NCBI RefSeq assembly: GCF_902825155.1
Contig: NZ_CADEAG010000007.1
Span: forward strand, 44,988-108,987
Direction: 5' to 3'
DNA from: Bartonella taylorii 8TBB
Lineage (GTDB): Bacteria > Pseudomonadota > Alphaproteobacteria > Rhizobiales > Rhizobiaceae
DNA length: 64,000 nt
In this document: piece after piece, positions 26,359 through 36,425 of the stretch
How positions within the stretch are numbered: the stretch's first letter is position 1
How the letters are laid out: every line of letters begins with the position of its first letter
Translations under genes and position numbers: made by a program
Notes under the pieces: model-generated
Databases searched by the model: none
The model's input: the letters and a program-made list of their open reading frames with translations, nothing else
Told to the model about the DNA's origin: nothing

Positions 26359-28827
26359 TTAATACAACCCACCCGTACCACTTTCAAGAGCCTTGTTGAC
26401 CTGTGGAGAAGTTGTTCCTGAAGGTACACCTTCTTGAAAAGAATCCGTACTACCAATTACCTGGTATATATCAGCAGGTCCAGTCCCTGGCTTAAATGCT
26501 TCTATAATGACATCATGATCTCCTCTTTCCGCGAGCATGCCTGTCTTACGATTAATAGGCATTAAAATCATACCTTCTGGCATCTTGAATGGTACATCTG
26601 GTTTTCCTTTCAGAGCTTCTCCCACAAATTCACCAAAAATAGGTGCTGCCAATGAACTTCCTGTTCCGTTGTATCCTAATGGTGCTGGTTGATCGTAACC
26701 AATAAAAATACCAACGACAAGATCAGGGGTAAAACCCATAAACCACACATCTTTAGAATCATTGGTGGTTCCTGTTTTAGCGGCAATATGTCGATTGAGG
26801 TAACGTAAACGTGCAGCTGTACCGCGCTGAACAACTCCTTCCATCATTGATGTAATCTGATAGGCCGTCATAGGGTCAAGAACTTGATCTCGCTCATCGA
26901 GCAATGTAGGCTCACTTTGATTATCCCATGACTGAGCATGACAATTCTCACAGATACGATCATCATGACGATAAATCGTTTTCCCATAACGATCTTGAAT
27001 TCTATCTATCAGAGAAGGCTTAATAGAGCGCCCCCCATTGGCAATAACTGAATAAGCTGTAACCATTCGTAAAACTGTTGTTTCAGCAGCTCCTAAGGCC
27101 ATAGGAAGATAAGGCTGTAATTTATCTACAATACCAAAACGCTCTGCATATTCAGCTACAAGAGGCATTCCCATATCATAGGCAAGTCGTATTGTCATAA
27201 GATTACGGGAATGTTCAATGCCATAACGCAGTGTTGAAGGCCCAGCAAATGTACCACCATAATTTTTAGGTTGCCAAATATCGCCATTATATTGACGAAT
27301 TTCAATGGGGCCATCTAAAACAACAGATGCTGGTGTATATCCATTATCGAGTGCCGCTGCATACACAAAGGGCTTAAAAGCTGAACCAGGCTGACGATAG
27401 GCTTGTGTTGCACGATTAAATTCAGATGCAGCAAAAGAAAAACCTCCCACCATTGCAAGAACACGCCCTGTGTGAGGCTCCATAGCAACAACTGCACCTT
27501 CAACTTTTGGAATTTGTTGTAAGCGATAAACGCTGTTTGTATTGGGTACTTTTTCAACAAAAACCACATCTCCAACTTGCAGGACATGAGATAAATTCTG
27601 AACAACTCTTCGATGGCCATTCTCTTTCACAACATTTAGTGCCCATTTTGAATCGGCTTCAGATAAAATAGCAGTTTCCCGTTTTTTTGATAATAAACCT
27701 GAGGCTTCACGCTCTGGCTGTAAACCAATCTCCACTTTATTATCGTTTGTAGAAAGAACAACGGCTAAACGCCATTCAGGAACATCACTTAACCCTGTGA
27801 TATTTGCAAGTTCTATACCCCAATCATCTTTCTTATCAATATTATCATAAGCTCCCCGCCAACCTTGTGAATGATCAAATTTAATTAACCCATTGTGTAA
27901 AGCTCGCCGCGCAAGAAGTTGCAAATGTGGATCAAGCGTTGTACGAATTGAAAGCCCACCTTCGTAAAGTGTTTTAGCGCCATAACGATACATTAAACGG
28001 CGACGCACCTCTTCAGTAAAATAGTCAGCAGCAAAAACATAACTATCACTACCACGCATTGTTGCTCCTAAGGGATTCGCTTTAGCTTTTTCACCTTGTT
28101 CACGCGTTATATATCCATTTGCAATCATGCGATCTATAACCCAATTGCGCCGACTAATAGCACGTTTTGTATTTTTGAACGGATCATAATTCGCCGGACC
28201 TTTTGGAAGAGCAGCCAAATAAGCACACTGTTCTAGAGTAAGATCATTGACGGATTTATTGAAATAAGTCAAAGAAGCTGCTGCAATACCATAAGTACCA
28301 CGGCCAAGATAAATTTCGTTGAGATAAAGTTCAAGAATATGATCTTTTGAATAGGTCTTTTCAATACGCATCGCCAGAATAGCTTCTTTTAATTTACGCT
28401 CTAATGTTGTTTCTGAGTTTAAAAGGAAGTTTTTAGCGACTTGTTGTGTAATGGTTGACGCCCCCTCTGGGCGTTTTCCAGAACCAATATTCCGGATATT
28501 ATTGATTAAAGCTCGAGAAAGCCCTTCGGGATCTAAGCCGAAATGACGATAAAAATTTTTGTCTTCAGCAGAAATAAAAGCCTCTTTAAGAATCTTTGGT
28601 ATTGACTGAATTGGTAAATAAAGGCGATGTTTTGTTGCAAACTCTGCCATAAGACTACCATCAGCAGCATGGACGCGTGTCATCACAGATGGTTCATAGA
28701 GGGAAAGAACTTCATAATCAGGAAGTGCACTTGTCTGCTCCTGTGCTATCGCGCCCTGTATCACTGCTTCCCCAACCACAACAGTGATAACAAAACTAAG
28801 AAAATATCTAAAAAAAATCATCATCAA
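26359..28827 (-). CDS. mrcA: Bifunctional penicillin-binding protein 1A
   Basis: 822 residues. Class A PBP that both polymerises glycan strands and cross-links peptides. An N-terminal membrane anchor (about 4-25) is followed by the glycosyltransferase domain: EDKNFYRHFGLDPEGLSRAL, GASTITQQVAKNFLL and the KDHILELYLNEIYLGRGTYG motifs between 90 and 200. The transpeptidase has SxxK in GSAFKPFVYAAAL (near 480), SxN in HSRN (near 540), and KTGTT (near 700). An OB-like insert lies between the domains. Start choice among three adjacent Met codons is uncertain. Neighbour to the amidase gene, both in cell-wall metabolism. Confidence 0.95.
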   Translation of the reverse strand: MMMIFFRYFLSFVITVVVGEAVIQGAIAQEQTSALPDYEVLSLYEPSVMTRVHAADGSLMAEFATKHRLYLPIQSIPKILKEAFISAEDKNFYRHFGLDPEGLSRALINNIRNIGSGKRPEGASTITQQVAKNFLLNSETTLERKLKEAILAMRIEKTYSKDHILELYLNEIYLGRGTYGIAAASLTYFNKSVNDLTLEQCAYLAALPKGPANYDPFKNTKRAISRRNWVIDRMIANGYITREQGEKAKANPLGATMRGSDSYVFAADYFTEEVRRRLMYRYGAKTLYEGGLSIRTTLDPHLQLLARRALHNGLIKFDHSQGWRGAYDNIDKKDDWGIELANITGLSDVPEWRLAVVLSTNDNKVEIGLQPEREASGLLSKKRETAILSEADSKWALNVVKENGHRRVVQNLSHVLQVGDVVFVEKVPNTNSVYRLQQIPKVEGAVVAMEPHTGRVLAMVGGFSFAASEFNRATQAYRQPGSAFKPFVYAAALDNGYTPASVVLDGPIEIRQYNGDIWQPKNYGGTFAGPSTLRYGIEHSRNLMTIRLAYDMGMPLVAEYAERFGIVDKLQPYLPMALGAAETTVLRMVTAYSVIANGGRSIKPSLIDRIQDRYGKTIYRHDDRICENCHAQSWDNQSEPTLLDERDQVLDPMTAYQITSMMEGVVQRGTAARLRYLNRHIAAKTGTTNDSKDVWFMGFTPDLVVGIFIGYDQPAPLGYNGTGSSLAAPIFGEFVGEALKGKPDVPFKMPEGMILMPINRKTGMLAERGDHDVIIEAFKPGTGPADIYQVIGSTDSFQEGVPSGTTSPQVNKALESGTGGLY

Positions 28828-28978
28828 AACGGCTATCGCTTTCTTTAAAATTGATCAGAGAAAAAATATGTTATCTTACTAACACCATGCGGATATCTCT
28901 GCTAGACTGAGCTAAAGAAAAAGCTGTTTTCTCTCTTTTACCTAGAGGCCAACATTGATACTCTATTTTCTCATAAAT

Positions 28979-30208
28979 TTAAAGAGGCTGTATAATTTTC
29001 TGCCTATACTCAGCAAATTGACGAATAGAATACGCAAGAGAAGTTGCCATTTGTTTTCTCCATTGAGGATTACTTAATAATTTTTCATCCTCTTTATTCG
29101 ATAAATAACCTATCTCTATCAAAACAGACGGTATATCTGAAGCCCTTAACACTTGAAAATCAGCATACCGATGAGGGTTATTTATCAGATTAATATTGTT
29201 TTTTAATAAGTTTGAAACAACACTATTCGCAAAATTCACCGAAAATGCATGCGTTTCACGTCGGGTAAGATCGATCAAAATATCTGTAACTTCAAGCGAT
29301 TCATCTGCAGGCAAACCATCCAGAAGATCAACTTTATTTTCACTTTCCGCTAAGGACTTTGCAATTGCATCAGATGCCTTATCTGATATGGTATAAACTG
29401 TAGCACCGCGAAGAGAGTGTACATTAATGGTATCTGCGTGAATGGATATAAAAAGATCAGCGCCGAACTCTCGGGCTTTTTTAACTCTTTCACTTAATCT
29501 TAAAAAGATATTAGAATCGCGTGTTAAAGTAACCATGATATGAGAATCCTTTTTTAATTCATCTCGTAGAACACGTGCAAAGGCTAGTGTTACATCTTTT
29601 TCTAAAATGCCGCTAATACCTCGTGCACCACCATCAATTCCACCGTGTCCAGGATCAAGAACAACACGAAAATTACGTGTCGACATTCTTTGTGTTTTTA
29701 TATCGAGATTGACTTTTTGTTGTTTTTTAAATATCTCGTCGAATTTTTCTTGTGTACTTTTACTAATATCAATCAGCAGTTGCCATAAACCATTCTCTAA
29801 TTTTCGTACTGTAGTCTTTTCAACAACAAAAGCAATTTTGCTTGTCAAAATAATACGTGAAGTCCGTACGTCAGATAAACCGTAACGCACGTTTGATAAC
29901 ATGCCTGATAATATATTCTGTTTCTTTAAAGGCGTACTTTGTGCTGAAAAATCAACTGTAGGTAAATTAATAACTAAACGCGCAGGTTTATCCAAAATCT
30001 GCAAACGAACATTTGGTTCAGCATTAAAAACTGCAATAATACGCGTATGGGCACTATCACCAATAGCCCGCAAATTGATAAGTTTAAGAGCACCTGCAGC
30101 TCGGATATCTGTTTGGAATATTAAAAAAAACAACAAACAATATGGGATGCATAACAAAACACCCCACCACACCATTTTCAGCTTTTTGGTAGAAAACCCT
30201 CTTATCAT
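28979..30208 (-). CDS. amiC: N-acetylmuramoyl-L-alanine amidase with AMIN domain
   Basis: 409 residues. Cuts the amide bond between muramic acid and the stem peptide during cell separation. A basic N-terminus and hydrophobic segment (about 12-36) direct it to the periplasm. The AMIN domain (about 40-145) positions it on peptidoglycan. The amidase_3 domain starts near 180 with VVLDPGHGGIDGGARG (zinc His), then EKDVTLAFA (zinc Glu), LFISIHADTI (zinc His) and VLIEIGYLSNKEDE (catalytic Glu). Lies upstream of mrcA on the same strand with a 150-base gap. AmiA/B/C naming is by analogy. Confidence 0.92.
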   Translation of the reverse strand: MIRGFSTKKLKMVWWGVLLCIPYCLLFFLIFQTDIRAAGALKLINLRAIGDSAHTRIIAVFNAEPNVRLQILDKPARLVINLPTVDFSAQSTPLKKQNILSGMLSNVRYGLSDVRTSRIILTSKIAFVVEKTTVRKLENGLWQLLIDISKSTQEKFDEIFKKQQKVNLDIKTQRMSTRNFRVVLDPGHGGIDGGARGISGILEKDVTLAFARVLRDELKKDSHIMVTLTRDSNIFLRLSERVKKAREFGADLFISIHADTINVHSLRGATVYTISDKASDAIAKSLAESENKVDLLDGLPADESLEVTDILIDLTRRETHAFSVNFANSVVSNLLKNNINLINNPHRYADFQVLRASDIPSVLIEIGYLSNKEDEKLLSNPQWRKQMATSLAYSIRQFAEYRQKIIQPL

Positions 30209-30810
30209 AAGCGAAATATTTGATATCCTACATTATAAACAACTCGTATCACCCCTATAAAAGCGACGCTCAAATCTACCCAATCTTCTTCAATAAATGC
30301 TGAATTTTTTAATGGTAAGCAATAAAAAAAACTAAATTAAGGCAATAAAGACATTATAATGATATGTATCTATATTGTTACTTGCCAAAACCATGATATC
30401 AACATAAAAGAATATTTACGCTTTCTAGCAAATAGTAACCATCTGAATTATCTGTAATCCATATTAAGTTGTCTTTAGAAGATTTTTTGCACATTACACA
30501 TTTAGGCTTTTTATGGATGAAAATTTTTTATGTCACAAAAGCTAAGATTGCGCTATTTAAGATTCGCGAGTTCGGATATCCGAACTATTTTAAAGATTGT
30601 TTTACCGGAGACTTAAAAAAATTATGAGTCATATAAAACAAATGGAGATGACGATTAGAAATACTGTAAATGCGACCATGCATCTGCACGTAGTGTCCCA
30701 TTCTGTTTTGCTGGTACCTCCCTTTTATGGCAGACCGCCTCTCACCTTTGCGAATAATCATACTATTCGTTTGAATAAAGTTGCGCATGTCGCCTTCAGG
30801 ATTTTAGCTT
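30209..30810. promoter_or_regulatory. Long rne upstream region with palindrome, likely leader
   Basis: About 600 bases between divergent amiC and rne. The left part is AT-rich. At 30569-30586 lies a perfect 18-base palindrome, AGTTCGGATATCCGAACT. From about 30650 to 30800 the base composition is less AT-rich than other gaps. An ATG at 30624 with GGAGA upstream opens 87 codons that run 77 bases into rne in another frame; a minus-strand frame (30585-30788) also exists. Neither looks like a known protein. RNase E genes in other bacteria have long regulatory 5' leaders, which may be the case here. Confidence 0.4.
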
Positions 30811-33426
30811 ATGTCAAACAAAATGCTTATAGATGCCTCCCATCCGGAGGAAACACGTGTTGTTGTTGTTCACGGCAACAAAATTGAAGAACTTGATTTT
30901 GAATCAGAACATAAAAAGCAGCTCAAAGGGAATATTTATCTAGCACGTATTACACGTGTAGAGCCATCACTCCAAGCAGCTTTTGTCGAATACGGTGGTA
31001 ACCGCCATGGTTTCTTGACGTTTTCTGAAATTCATCCTGATTATTATCAAATTCCTATCGCTGACCGTCTTGCTCTCCTTGAAGAAGAGGAGAAGGCTGC
31101 TATCGGGGAAAACTATGTAGATAGTTCTACTGAAGAAACAAACAAGCATAAAAAACATTCCAGAAAAACAAAAAAAGATGCGCGTAACAATGTCATGGCA
31201 GCAGATATTGAAGATGATATAATATCTGAAGAAATAGCAGTTGATGAAACAGAAGAAGTATTTAGTGCAAGTGTTTCTCATGATGATATTGAAATGGTTG
31301 GTGCCGACGATGTGCGTGAAGAACTCCCTACCTATCAACGAAAACAAGGACGTCAATATAAAATTCAAGAGGTGATTAAACGACGTCAAATTTTGTTGGT
31401 ACAAGTCATCAAGGAAGAACGTGGTAATAAAGGCGCTGCACTTACAACATATTTATCTTTAGCAGGCCGTTATTCTGTTTTAATGCCTAATACAGCACGT
31501 GGTGGTGGTATTTCACGAAAAATCACAAATATACAAGATCGCAAGCGTCTTAAAGAAATTGTAAAAGAATTAGCAGTTCCCAAAGGTATGGGCGTTATCT
31601 TACGAACTGCTGGAGCGAATAGAACAAAAGCTGAAATTAAACGTGATTATGAATATCTTACGCGGCTATGGGATACTGTGCGCACTTTGACACTCAAATC
31701 AACGGCACCGTGTCTTGTTCATGAAGAAAGCAATCTCATAAAACGTTCTATACGAGATCTTTATAATAAGAATATCGATGAAATTCTTGTTTCTGGTGAC
31801 CAAGGATATCGTGAAGCAAAAGACTTTATGCGTATGCTCATGCCAAGTCATGCAAAAGTTGTACAACCTTACCGCGATCCTATCCCTATTTTCGCACGCA
31901 ACAATATCGAAATTCAACTTGATAAAATGTTACATCCACAAGTTTCTTTAAAATCTGGTGGTTATCTTGTTATTAATCAAACAGAAGCGCTTGTTGCTAT
32001 TGATGTAAATTCTGGTCGCTCTACCAAAGAACTTTCTGTAGAAAAAACAGCATTACAAACCAACCTTGAAGCCGCGGAAGAAATAGCGCGTCAACTACGT
32101 TTACGTGATCTTGCTGGTTTGATTGTGATTGATTTCATTGACATGCTTGAAGAGCGTAATGTGAAGCTGGTAGAAAAAAAGTTGAAGGATTGCTTAAAAA
32201 GTGATCGTGCCCGTATTCAGGTTGGCCATATTTCACACTTTGGCCTTTTGGAAATGAGTCGTCAGCGTATTCGTGTATCAGTTTTAGAGAGTACAACACA
32301 ACCCTGCCCACATTGTGCTGGAACAGGAAATATCCGTTCTGAATCCTCAATTGCCTTACATGTTATGCGCTCAATTGAAGAATATCTTCTTCATAATCCT
32401 CAACACAACATTATTGTACGAACGCCTGTAACAACAGCGCTTTATGTATTAAACCACAAACGCAATATTCTTGTTAATCTAGAAGCGCGCTTTAAACTTA
32501 ATATTAGTATTGAAGCAGATGATAGCATTGGAACGCAACATCTTATTATTTCTAAAGGTACAATAGCAGAAGCAGTTTCTCAACCTCCATTGACCTTTGA
32601 AGATAACAATAAAGAAGAAGTTGAGGATGCAATTTTAATAGACAACCTTTCTATCGAAAATAAAATACCCGTTGAAACAAACCAAAAACGTCGGCGTAAA
32701 AATCCTCACGATGAGATTAATGACAATTCTCTTTCCACCACTCATAAAAAAGACGATACACTAAATGATGACTCTCGTCGTCGAGTCCGTCGTCGGGGGC
32801 GTCGTGGCGGTCGCCGTAATCAGGACAATAGTTTTTATCAACTTCGTATTCCTTATGCAGAACCGGTAGGAGATTTTGCTAAACAAGCCTTAGAAGAAAT
32901 TAAAACAGCGTATCGCAAACGCCGTGTTCCAGTTGCAAAATCTGTTCCATTGGAAGAAGCGAAAAGCGATATACAACACTTGAGTATACAACAAGATGAA
33001 ACGGTAAAAGTTGATACGGTTGTTAAGCCCAAGAAACGTAAAGTGCGTTCTTCAAAAACAGTGCAAAATCAGCAAACCATTGAAAATGCTCAGAATGTAG
33101 CGGCACCAGAATCTTCAGAAGAAAAATCTACAACCGACTCGATACATAAAGCTAAAACAAAAAAAATCTCTGAATCTGCTCATGAGATGGTCGAAAAAAC
33201 TCCTAAAAATAGCAAAAAAACAACACGTAAAACATATAAAAAATTACTCTCTAAAGAATCAATAGCAACAAAAGAAACCTCAAAGCAGAAAACTGTAAGT
33301 GAAGAATCTTTCGAACAAACTCCACTCAAAGCCGATCACCCTGTTGTTATACCATCAACACCTAATGATGCTCCCAAAACTGAACGTATTGGTTGGTGGA
33401 AACGTAGAAGTCTTTCTAAAAGCTAA
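30811..33426 (+). CDS. rne: Ribonuclease E
   Basis: 871 residues. Endonuclease that initiates mRNA decay and rRNA/tRNA processing and organises the degradosome. The N-terminal S1 region (about 35-230) carries an acidic, lysine-rich insert of roughly 95 residues compared with E. coli: the metal-binding aspartates in VAIDVNSGR (Asp398) and IVIDFIDM (Asp441) and the Zn-link CPHC (499-502) keep E. coli spacing but are shifted by 95. Beyond about residue 600 the protein is disordered, with an arginine-rich block RRRVRRRGRRGGRR near 660 and long lysine/serine/threonine tracts, the expected RNA- and partner-binding scaffold. ATG 30811 has AGGA upstream. Confidence 0.94.
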   Translation: MSNKMLIDASHPEETRVVVVHGNKIEELDFESEHKKQLKGNIYLARITRVEPSLQAAFVEYGGNRHGFLTFSEIHPDYYQIPIADRLALLEEEEKAAIGENYVDSSTEETNKHKKHSRKTKKDARNNVMAADIEDDIISEEIAVDETEEVFSASVSHDDIEMVGADDVREELPTYQRKQGRQYKIQEVIKRRQILLVQVIKEERGNKGAALTTYLSLAGRYSVLMPNTARGGGISRKITNIQDRKRLKEIVKELAVPKGMGVILRTAGANRTKAEIKRDYEYLTRLWDTVRTLTLKSTAPCLVHEESNLIKRSIRDLYNKNIDEILVSGDQGYREAKDFMRMLMPSHAKVVQPYRDPIPIFARNNIEIQLDKMLHPQVSLKSGGYLVINQTEALVAIDVNSGRSTKELSVEKTALQTNLEAAEEIARQLRLRDLAGLIVIDFIDMLEERNVKLVEKKLKDCLKSDRARIQVGHISHFGLLEMSRQRIRVSVLESTTQPCPHCAGTGNIRSESSIALHVMRSIEEYLLHNPQHNIIVRTPVTTALYVLNHKRNILVNLEARFKLNISIEADDSIGTQHLIISKGTIAEAVSQPPLTFEDNNKEEVEDAILIDNLSIENKIPVETNQKRRRKNPHDEINDNSLSTTHKKDDTLNDDSRRRVRRRGRRGGRRNQDNSFYQLRIPYAEPVGDFAKQALEEIKTAYRKRRVPVAKSVPLEEAKSDIQHLSIQQDETVKVDTVVKPKKRKVRSSKTVQNQQTIENAQNVAAPESSEEKSTTDSIHKAKTKKISESAHEMVEKTPKNSKKTTRKTYKKLLSKESIATKETSKQKTVSEESFEQTPLKADHPVVIPSTPNDAPKTERIGWWKRRSLSKS

Positions 33427-33430
33427 ACAT

Positions 33431-33459
33431 AAAAAAAACGCCACAAATATTTTGTGGCG
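33431..33459 (-). terminator. Terminator between convergent rne and IalB-type genes
   Basis: A 9-base stem CGCCACAAA/TTTGTGGCG with a 3-base loop (33439-33459). On the minus strand it is followed by eight T residues (complement of 33431-33438), so it is a good terminator for the gene at 33520. On the plus strand the T run is weak, so its effect on rne is less sure. Confidence 0.75.
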
Positions 33460-33519
33460 GTTTAAATAAATAAACATAAACAAAACTTCAAAAAATGCTC
33501 TTGTTATGTCGTATATTGA

Positions 33520-34131
33520 TTAGTTTTGTTTAGCTTTCTCTTGTTCAGCACGCATACGATCTTCAATCTCTTTTTGCTTTGATTGAATAGCTTGTTGCAG
33601 CTTTATTTGTTCTTGTTGAAAATCTTTTTCTTCCATACCAGGACCTGTGTATGCAGCTGTGAAGCCATTAAGAGAAAATTCAATAGGATTAGCCGAACCA
33701 CGGAAATTAATTGTGGTTACAACCATTTTTGAACCACTTTTCATAGCAGTAATGAGCTTATCATCTAAGATATCGTTGGCAATACAGCTCGGCCCATTAC
33801 AAATAATATAAGGAATTTTCTTAGAGAAATTATCCCCTATTTGAATATGAACACCCTCTGGCAAAAAACGACCTGTAGGCACTTGAATGCCTATGCGTTT
33901 TTCATTTTGTTTCCCTTTTATTTCAACGAGATTAAAAGCCGTCAAAGGCTGTCCAGTATTTGACACAACAGTGTTCATTGTATTACAAACATCAACATCA
34001 TGCTGCTTACTACAAACCTTATACCAACCTTGAGATAAAGTCTGCGCACTCGTAGAAGTGTGAATTGTAAGAAAAAGAGCAGCAGCTCCCGCTAATACTG
34101 AAACAACAGAATAAACATTTTTATGCGACAT
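33520..34131 (-). CDS. Invasion-associated locus B (IalB) family protein
   Basis: 203 residues. IalB-family proteins are secreted or periplasmic proteins linked to erythrocyte invasion in Bartonella, but the family is broad in alphaproteobacteria. A signal peptide covers about 1-29 (AALFLTIHTSTSAQ). The core begins GWYKVCSKQ with CNTMN following, then GRFLPEGVHIQIGDN, YIICNGPSCIAND and TINFRGSANPIEFSLNGFTAAY, all family landmarks including paired cysteines. The last 35 residues are a charged glutamine/glutamate-rich helix (QEQIKLQQAIQSKQKEIEDR), probably a coiled coil. Paralogues are usual, so a direct invasion role is not proven. Confidence 0.9.
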   Translation of the reverse strand: MSHKNVYSVVSVLAGAAALFLTIHTSTSAQTLSQGWYKVCSKQHDVDVCNTMNTVVSNTGQPLTAFNLVEIKGKQNEKRIGIQVPTGRFLPEGVHIQIGDNFSKKIPYIICNGPSCIANDILDDKLITAMKSGSKMVVTTINFRGSANPIEFSLNGFTAAYTGPGMEEKDFQQEQIKLQQAIQSKQKEIEDRMRAEQEKAKQN

Positions 34132-34489
34132 GATTAAGTGAATCCTTTCAACGCGCTTTTACAATAACCCCAACATTAGGAATATTAAATATATTTTAAT
34201 TAAGTGTATTAAATTAAACCAATGAAATGACACCCTCTTTTACGCTTCTTACTTCAATATAAAGAGAAAAGTCAAATTTGGAGAAAAAAGCTACAAATAG
34301 CTAATCAAATTCTTATGCACTCATATACAGCATCCCCCTTATAATATTGGCCTTTTATGAATCTATCGATAAAAGCCTCTAGTGCAATGGAACAAAGTAA
34401 AATTGTATAAACGAATCAATACTGCGATATAACTAAAGTAAATTACTATGTTATTCTATAGTTTATTAATTTAAAATTTTCTTTATATT
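34132..34489. other. AT-rich spacer
   Basis: About 360 bases with no credible reading frame. It should hold the promoter of the minus-strand IalB-type gene; CCTTTCA next to the start (34144-34150) gives a minus-strand GAAAGG ribosome site. Confidence 0.5.
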
Positions 34490-35400
34490 TATAGTTTTTT
34501 TAAGCTATGCAGCTTTAGCAACAGGCATTGCAATGTATCGAGCTCTTAAATTTCCAGACAAAATTGAAAATTTTTCTTATGCCTCTCCTAATGCAAACAG
34601 AAAAGGTAAAGTTGCTTATGGTGTTGTTGGAGCATTTGATAAACCAAAATTCCTTTTTCATCTGTAATTTTAGAACAACTGAAAAAGAAGTGTTTTTGGA
34701 TGAATTTTCCTAGTTTTATTATGATAACAGTAATTGTAGATTTCTCATGGTGAAGCTTCTGCCATTTATAGCTTCATAACAGAAGAAGTTGAATACATAA
34801 TGAATGCATTAAAATTACTTTTTTTCTTAATCCAAAGGCACGCTTTTCAGATGAAAATCCTATAATAGTCGAAAGCGTTTTATTTACAAAAAAACTTCTA
34901 TCCTGATGCAATTCTTTCTGAAGTTATGAATAAAATTGTGTATTTTCAAAACAGATGAATCAAGTATAGACCGATCAACTGCAAAAAAGCTTGGAAATTC
35001 CTACAAGAAGCAGGTTTAGCCAAAAACAACAGAATTATTGCTTCTCGTGATTTGGCTTTCCATTTTGAAATTATGACTCAATCTCTTGGAGAAAAAAAGT
35101 TGCACTTGTATTTCAAAGCATTTTATCACCCATTGGTATCCATGCTGAAATAAGAACCGTTGATGATAGCCAATATCAATATCGCTTAGGAATGTTTGAT
35201 TTTTACTTGATTATAAAGAAATTAAAAAAAACTCTCTTTCACCAAAAAACGAACAAATAAATCGTTGAAGTTCGTATTCCAGAAATTTGAAAGGGAATTT
35301 TAATTTTTCTGGAGCGTTTGATCGTATACACTATAGATGCGATGCTTAACACGCACTCAGATGCTGATTTCATCGCAGCAGTTTGAGCTTTATCCTAATT
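34490..35400 (+). pseudogene. ABC transporter solute-binding protein (family 5, YejA-like), decayed
   Basis: Scattered frames reconstruct a periplasmic oligopeptide-binding protein. From about 34520: ALKFPDKIENFSYASPNAN then GKVAYGVVGAFD, the N-terminal family block; near 34745 HGEASAIYSFITEEVEYI in another frame; then LNPKARFSDENP; near 35030 NNRIIASRDLAFHFEIMTQ and VFQSILSPIGIHAEIRTVDD; near 35345 AMLNTHSDADFIAAV. Many frame changes and stops separate them. I assign the YejA-like branch from order and wording of these blocks. A functional binding protein cannot be made, and no permease or ATPase genes are nearby. Confidence 0.75.
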
Positions 35401-35801
35401 TTTATACTTTTTTACAATATCTCATAATAAAATAATCGAATATAAGTATACCATGAAAATATCGTAAAAACAATGAATTAATTACTTTTGTTTAAACAAC
35501 TCTTTAATATAAAAAAGCATACGATTTATAATTGTCTTTCTCTTATTTGGAAGCATTATATTGTGTACTTTTCTCATAGTTCTACACAATAGAGGCGTGC
35601 TTTTTACGAGCGAAGGGTTTGCGCGTTTATCCTGTCCTTGTATCCTTCGCCCACCTAAAATCTTCTCGTCTCCAACTAAAATCTTTTTTTACATCACCGT
35701 ACAACATACTCTCCTGAATTTTGCAACTAATAATAAAAATGAGATAATTCTTTCTTATTTCATCAATCTCTTCATCATATCCTCTGCATCACCATTTAAT
35801 C
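35401..35801. other. AT-rich spacer between two decayed genes
   Basis: About 400 bases. An 83-codon plus-strand frame at 35561-35812 overlaps the coding end of a minus-strand pseudogene and has no ribosome site, so it is not called. Nothing else is recognised. Confidence 0.5.
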
Positions 35802-36250
35802 TCAATTCATAAGTGCATCGAGATTCATATATTTTCTTACTTCACTTACTTTTTCTTTATACTCCCCTACTTCATACCCCCTTGCTCTATGCACTCTATA
35901 TGCTAATTCTCCTTTTTCTTTAGCTAAATCACTTGATTTAAATTTAAGACTGAGGTTTAAGGCGTTCTTCAACGAGATCGTTCTGCTCCCGTATAAGTTG
36001 ATCGTGTTGTGTCTTAGAAACGCGTATTTGTGAAAAGCATTAAATCAGTAAATGTTTTTTCAATAAATTTTATTTTTTTAATAACTTGCAATCTTTCTTT
36101 AAGATACTGGTATTTTTCATCAAGTGTTAAATCAGAAAGAGATAACTCAGTTAAAAAAGCTTCGGCATGAGTATTTTTTTATGCCACATATTAAAGTGAA
36201 TAACAAAAAGGCTATAATATAGTAAGCAACCTTTTTAATGAAAAAATCAT
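35802..36250 (-). pseudogene. Degraded small secreted or lipoprotein gene, unrecognised
   Basis: Three minus-strand frames line up end to end. ATG 36250 starts IFSLKRLLTI, a signal-like segment, and with one base change runs to FLLFTLICG. Next comes AEAFLTELSLSDLTLDEKYQ and LKERLQVIKKIKFIEKTFTD, then SKTQHDQLIREQNDLVEERL in another frame, then SDLAKEKGELAYRVHRARGY and NLDALMN with TGA at 35804-35802. The composition (charged, helical, coiled-coil-like) is protein-like and unlike the surrounding AT-rich sequence, so I infer a formerly coding gene of about 145 residues. No family recognised. Confidence 0.5.
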
Positions 36251-36425
36251 ATTACTCTATTTTTGTTTGTGTTTTAGAAAATTTACAAAATTCCATTAAT
36301 AGCACATATATGTGCATTCTCGTGTTATGAATGCGCTGTTTAATCTATTTCATTTATTGCATCAATGTGTGTTATAATATAATTCTATAAAAATAGATGA
36401 TAGCTTTAAAAGAATGGAAAAATTT

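Noticed and set aside
30624..30887. 87-codon frame before and overlapping rne
   Set aside because: It has a GGAGA upstream but overlaps rne by 77 bases in another frame and shows no family features; kept only as a possible leader in the rne upstream entry.
35561..35812. 83-codon plus-strand frame
   Set aside because: No ribosome site, low complexity, and its end overlaps a better-supported minus-strand pseudogene.
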